In this document: one piece after another, positions 6,566 through 7,932 of the stretch
Numbering within the stretch: position 1 is the stretch's first letter
Layout of the letters: each line of letters starts with the position of its first letter
DNA from: an uncultured Bacteroidota bacterium
Lineage (GTDB): Bacteria > Bacteroidota > Bacteroidia > Chitinophagales > Chitinophagaceae
Assembly (NCBI GenBank): GCA_946887345.1
Contig: CAMPKR010000108.1
Coordinates: 1 to 7,932, forward strand
Length of the DNA stretch: 7,932 nucleotides
Reading direction: 5' to 3'
Program-made: the position numbers and the translations under genes
The notes under the pieces: generated by a model
Database searches by the model: none
What the model was told of the DNA's origin: nothing
What the model saw: only the letters and a program-made list of their open reading frames with translations

Positions 6566-6590
6566 TATCAACTTATCAACCTATCAACTT
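6566..6590 (+). repeat. Right arm: three tandem TATCAACY octamers, completing the inverted repeat
   Basis: TATCAACT (6566-6573), TATCAACC (6574-6581) and TATCAACT (6582-6589) lie end to end. Bases 6571-6590 are a perfect reverse complement of 6475-6494. The array ends 2 bases from the guaB stop codon (6595-6593). Confidence 0.8.
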
Positions 6591-6592
6591 AC

Positions 6593-7932
6593 TCACCTGC
6601 TATAATTCGGCGCCTCTTTCGTGATCACCACGTCATGCGGATGGCTTTCAGCCATAGAGGCTGAAGTGATGCGGATAAATTGGGCATTGTCGTGAAGTGC
6701 TTTAATGTCCTTTGCTCCGCAATAACCCATACCTGCCCGCAACCCACCAACGAACTGCTGAACGATCTCGTTCAGGTTGCCTTTATAAGGAACACGTCCT
6801 ACAATACCTTCCGGAACAAGTTTCTTTATATCAGCTTCCACATCCTGGAAGTAGCGGTCCTTAGACCCTTCCTGCATGGCCTCTACTGAGCCCATACCGC
6901 GGTACGATTTAAACTTACGTCCTTCGTATATAATTGTTTCTCCCGGGCTCTCCTCAGTACCTGCAAATATCGATCCCGCCATGATACAGGAGGCACCTGC
7001 TACCAGTGCCTTCACCATATCGCCCGTGTAGCGGATACCACCATCAGCAATAACGGGAACACCTTTTTTCTTCAGTTCGGTTGCTGCTTCTATTATCGCT
7101 GTAAGCTGCGGGGCACCTGCACCTGTCACCACGCGCGTAGTACAGATTGACCCCGGTCCTACACCTATCTTCACGGCATCTGCTCCGGCATCTGCCAGTG
7201 CTTTCGCGCCTGCTGCTGTGGCCACATTACCCGCTATCACATCCAGGGTCTTAAATTTTTTCTTCACCTGCTTCACCATATTGATCACATGTACAGAGTG
7301 TCCATGAGCGCTATCAAGCGTTATCACATCAGCACCCGCAGTTATCAGTGCTTCTATGCGTTCCATAGTGTCACCGGTGATACCCACAGCAGCGCCCACC
7401 ATCAGGCGGCCATTGCTGTCTTTGCAGGCATTAGGATGGCTCTTCAGGTTAATGATATCCCTGAAAGTAATTAGCCCTACCAGCTTTCCTTTTTTATCTA
7501 CTATCGGTAGTTTTTCAAACTTGTATTTTTCAAGGATTTTTTCAGCTTTGCCCATATCTGTACCAACGGGAGCCGTTACAAGGTTCTCCTTGGTCATTAT
7601 TTCACTTACCTTCTTGCGGGTATTCTTCTCAAAGCGCATATCCCGGTTGGTGAGTATACCTACCAGCAGGTGTTTTCCATCTACTATGGGTATGCCGCCT
7701 ATTTTATTATCATTCATCAGCCTGATGGCATCAGCCACCGTAGCATCGGGGGAAAGAGTAATGGGATCAACTATCAGGCCACTTTCTGACCGCTTTACTT
7801 TGCGTACCTGTTCTGCCTGGCGCTCCACACTCATGTTCTTGTGGAGGATACCGATACCGCCTTCGCGGGCCAGGGCGATCGCCAGGCGCTGGTCCGTAAC
7901 GGTATCCATAGCGGCGGAGACCATTGGTATAT
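6593..7932 (-). CDS. guaB: IMP dehydrogenase (5' end beyond window)
   Basis: GuaB oxidises IMP to XMP with NAD+, the first committed step of GMP synthesis, in the cytosol. About 445 residues are visible. The frame stays open to the right edge, reading I-P before MVSAAMDTV, so the Met at 7924-7922 is internal. About 45 N-terminal residues are missing compared with the usual ~490. Numbering from that Met: the barrel start is [24 protein letters not shown] pair (Bateman module) covers about 48-165. Then come [15 protein letters not shown] (196-210), the catalytic loop [15 protein letters not shown] (254-268) with Cys261, and phosphate-binding [10 protein letters not shown] (293-302). The flap [10 protein letters not shown] is at 341-350, GRVPYKG (376-382) holds the Arg-Tyr pair, and GYCGAKDI is at 400-407. 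All catalytic residues are present. The CBS pair marks it as IMPDH rather than GMP reductase. The promoter is outside the window. Confidence 0.96.
   Translation of the reverse strand, partial: IPMVSAAMDTVTDQRLAIALAREGGIGILHKNMSVERQAEQVRKVKRSESGLIVDPITLSPDATVADAIRLMNDNKIGGIPIVDGKHLLVGILTNRDMRFEKNTRKKVSEIMTKENLVTAPVGTDMGKAEKILEKYKFEKLPIVDKKGKLVGLITFRDIINLKSHPNACKDSNGRLMVGAAVGITGDTMERIEALITAGADVITLDSAHGHSVHVINMVKQVKKKFKTLDVIAGNVATAAGAKALADAGADAVKIGVGPGSICTTRVVTGAGAPQLTAIIEAATELKKKGVPVIADGGIRYTGDMVKALVAGASCIMAGSIFAGTEESPGETIIYEGRKFKSYRGMGSVEAMQEGSKDRYFQDVEADIKKLVPEGIVGRVPYKGNLNEIVQQFVGGLRAGMGYCGAKDIKALHDNAQFIRITSASMAESHPHDVVITKEAPNYSR

Noticed and set aside
6566..6590. CRISPR-like array
   Set aside because: Octamers are contiguous without spacers and only 2-3 copies per arm.

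Overview
The window looks like ordinary chromosome from a Bacteroidota bacterium, perhaps near Chitinophagaceae (the family is inference). Three things support the phylum. The left edge carries a type IX secretion C-terminal sorting domain. Three genes have a TAnnTTTG -7 promoter element just upstream. Starts lack clear Shine-Dalgarno sequences. I see no insertion sequence, CRISPR array, tRNA, rRNA or phage gene, and no gene-free stretch above 300 bases.

Layout. At 1-96 is the end of a secreted-protein gene on the + strand. A bidirectional hairpin terminator (118-147) separates it from the convergent propionyl-CoA carboxylase beta gene (pccB, 258-1796, - strand). A 42-residue lysine-rich reading frame (149-277, - strand) overlaps the end of pccB and stops at that terminator; it may or may not be a gene. 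A 152-base divergent spacer holds a TAnnTTTG element facing each way. A compact + strand operon follows: a TlpA/ResA-like exported thioredoxin (1949-2425), a 725-residue FUSC/YccS-type membrane protein (2432-4609, GTG start), and an acyl-carrier-protein phosphodiesterase (acpH, 4624-5211). The operon ends in a small hairpin terminator whose T-tract doubles as a TAnnTTTG element for the next gene, a serine beta-lactamase-fold lipoprotein (5264-6463). The last gene is IMP dehydrogenase (guaB, - strand), whose first ~45 residues lie beyond the right edge. Between these last two convergent genes a 15-bp terminator stem sits inside a 20-bp perfect inverted repeat built from tandem TATCAACY octamers.

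How the genes fit together. PccB carboxylates propionyl-CoA in odd-chain and branched-chain catabolism. The thioredoxin-FUSC-AcpH operon is envelope and lipid flavoured: a periplasmic dithiol protein, a probable exporter, and an enzyme that strips phosphopantetheine from ACP. GuaB is the first committed step of GMP synthesis. No evident novel defence or mobile system is present. The best candidates for a second look are the octamer inverted repeat around the guaB terminator, the terminator/promoter overlap at 5211-5237, the lysine-rich small ORF after pccB, and the tightly packed operon.
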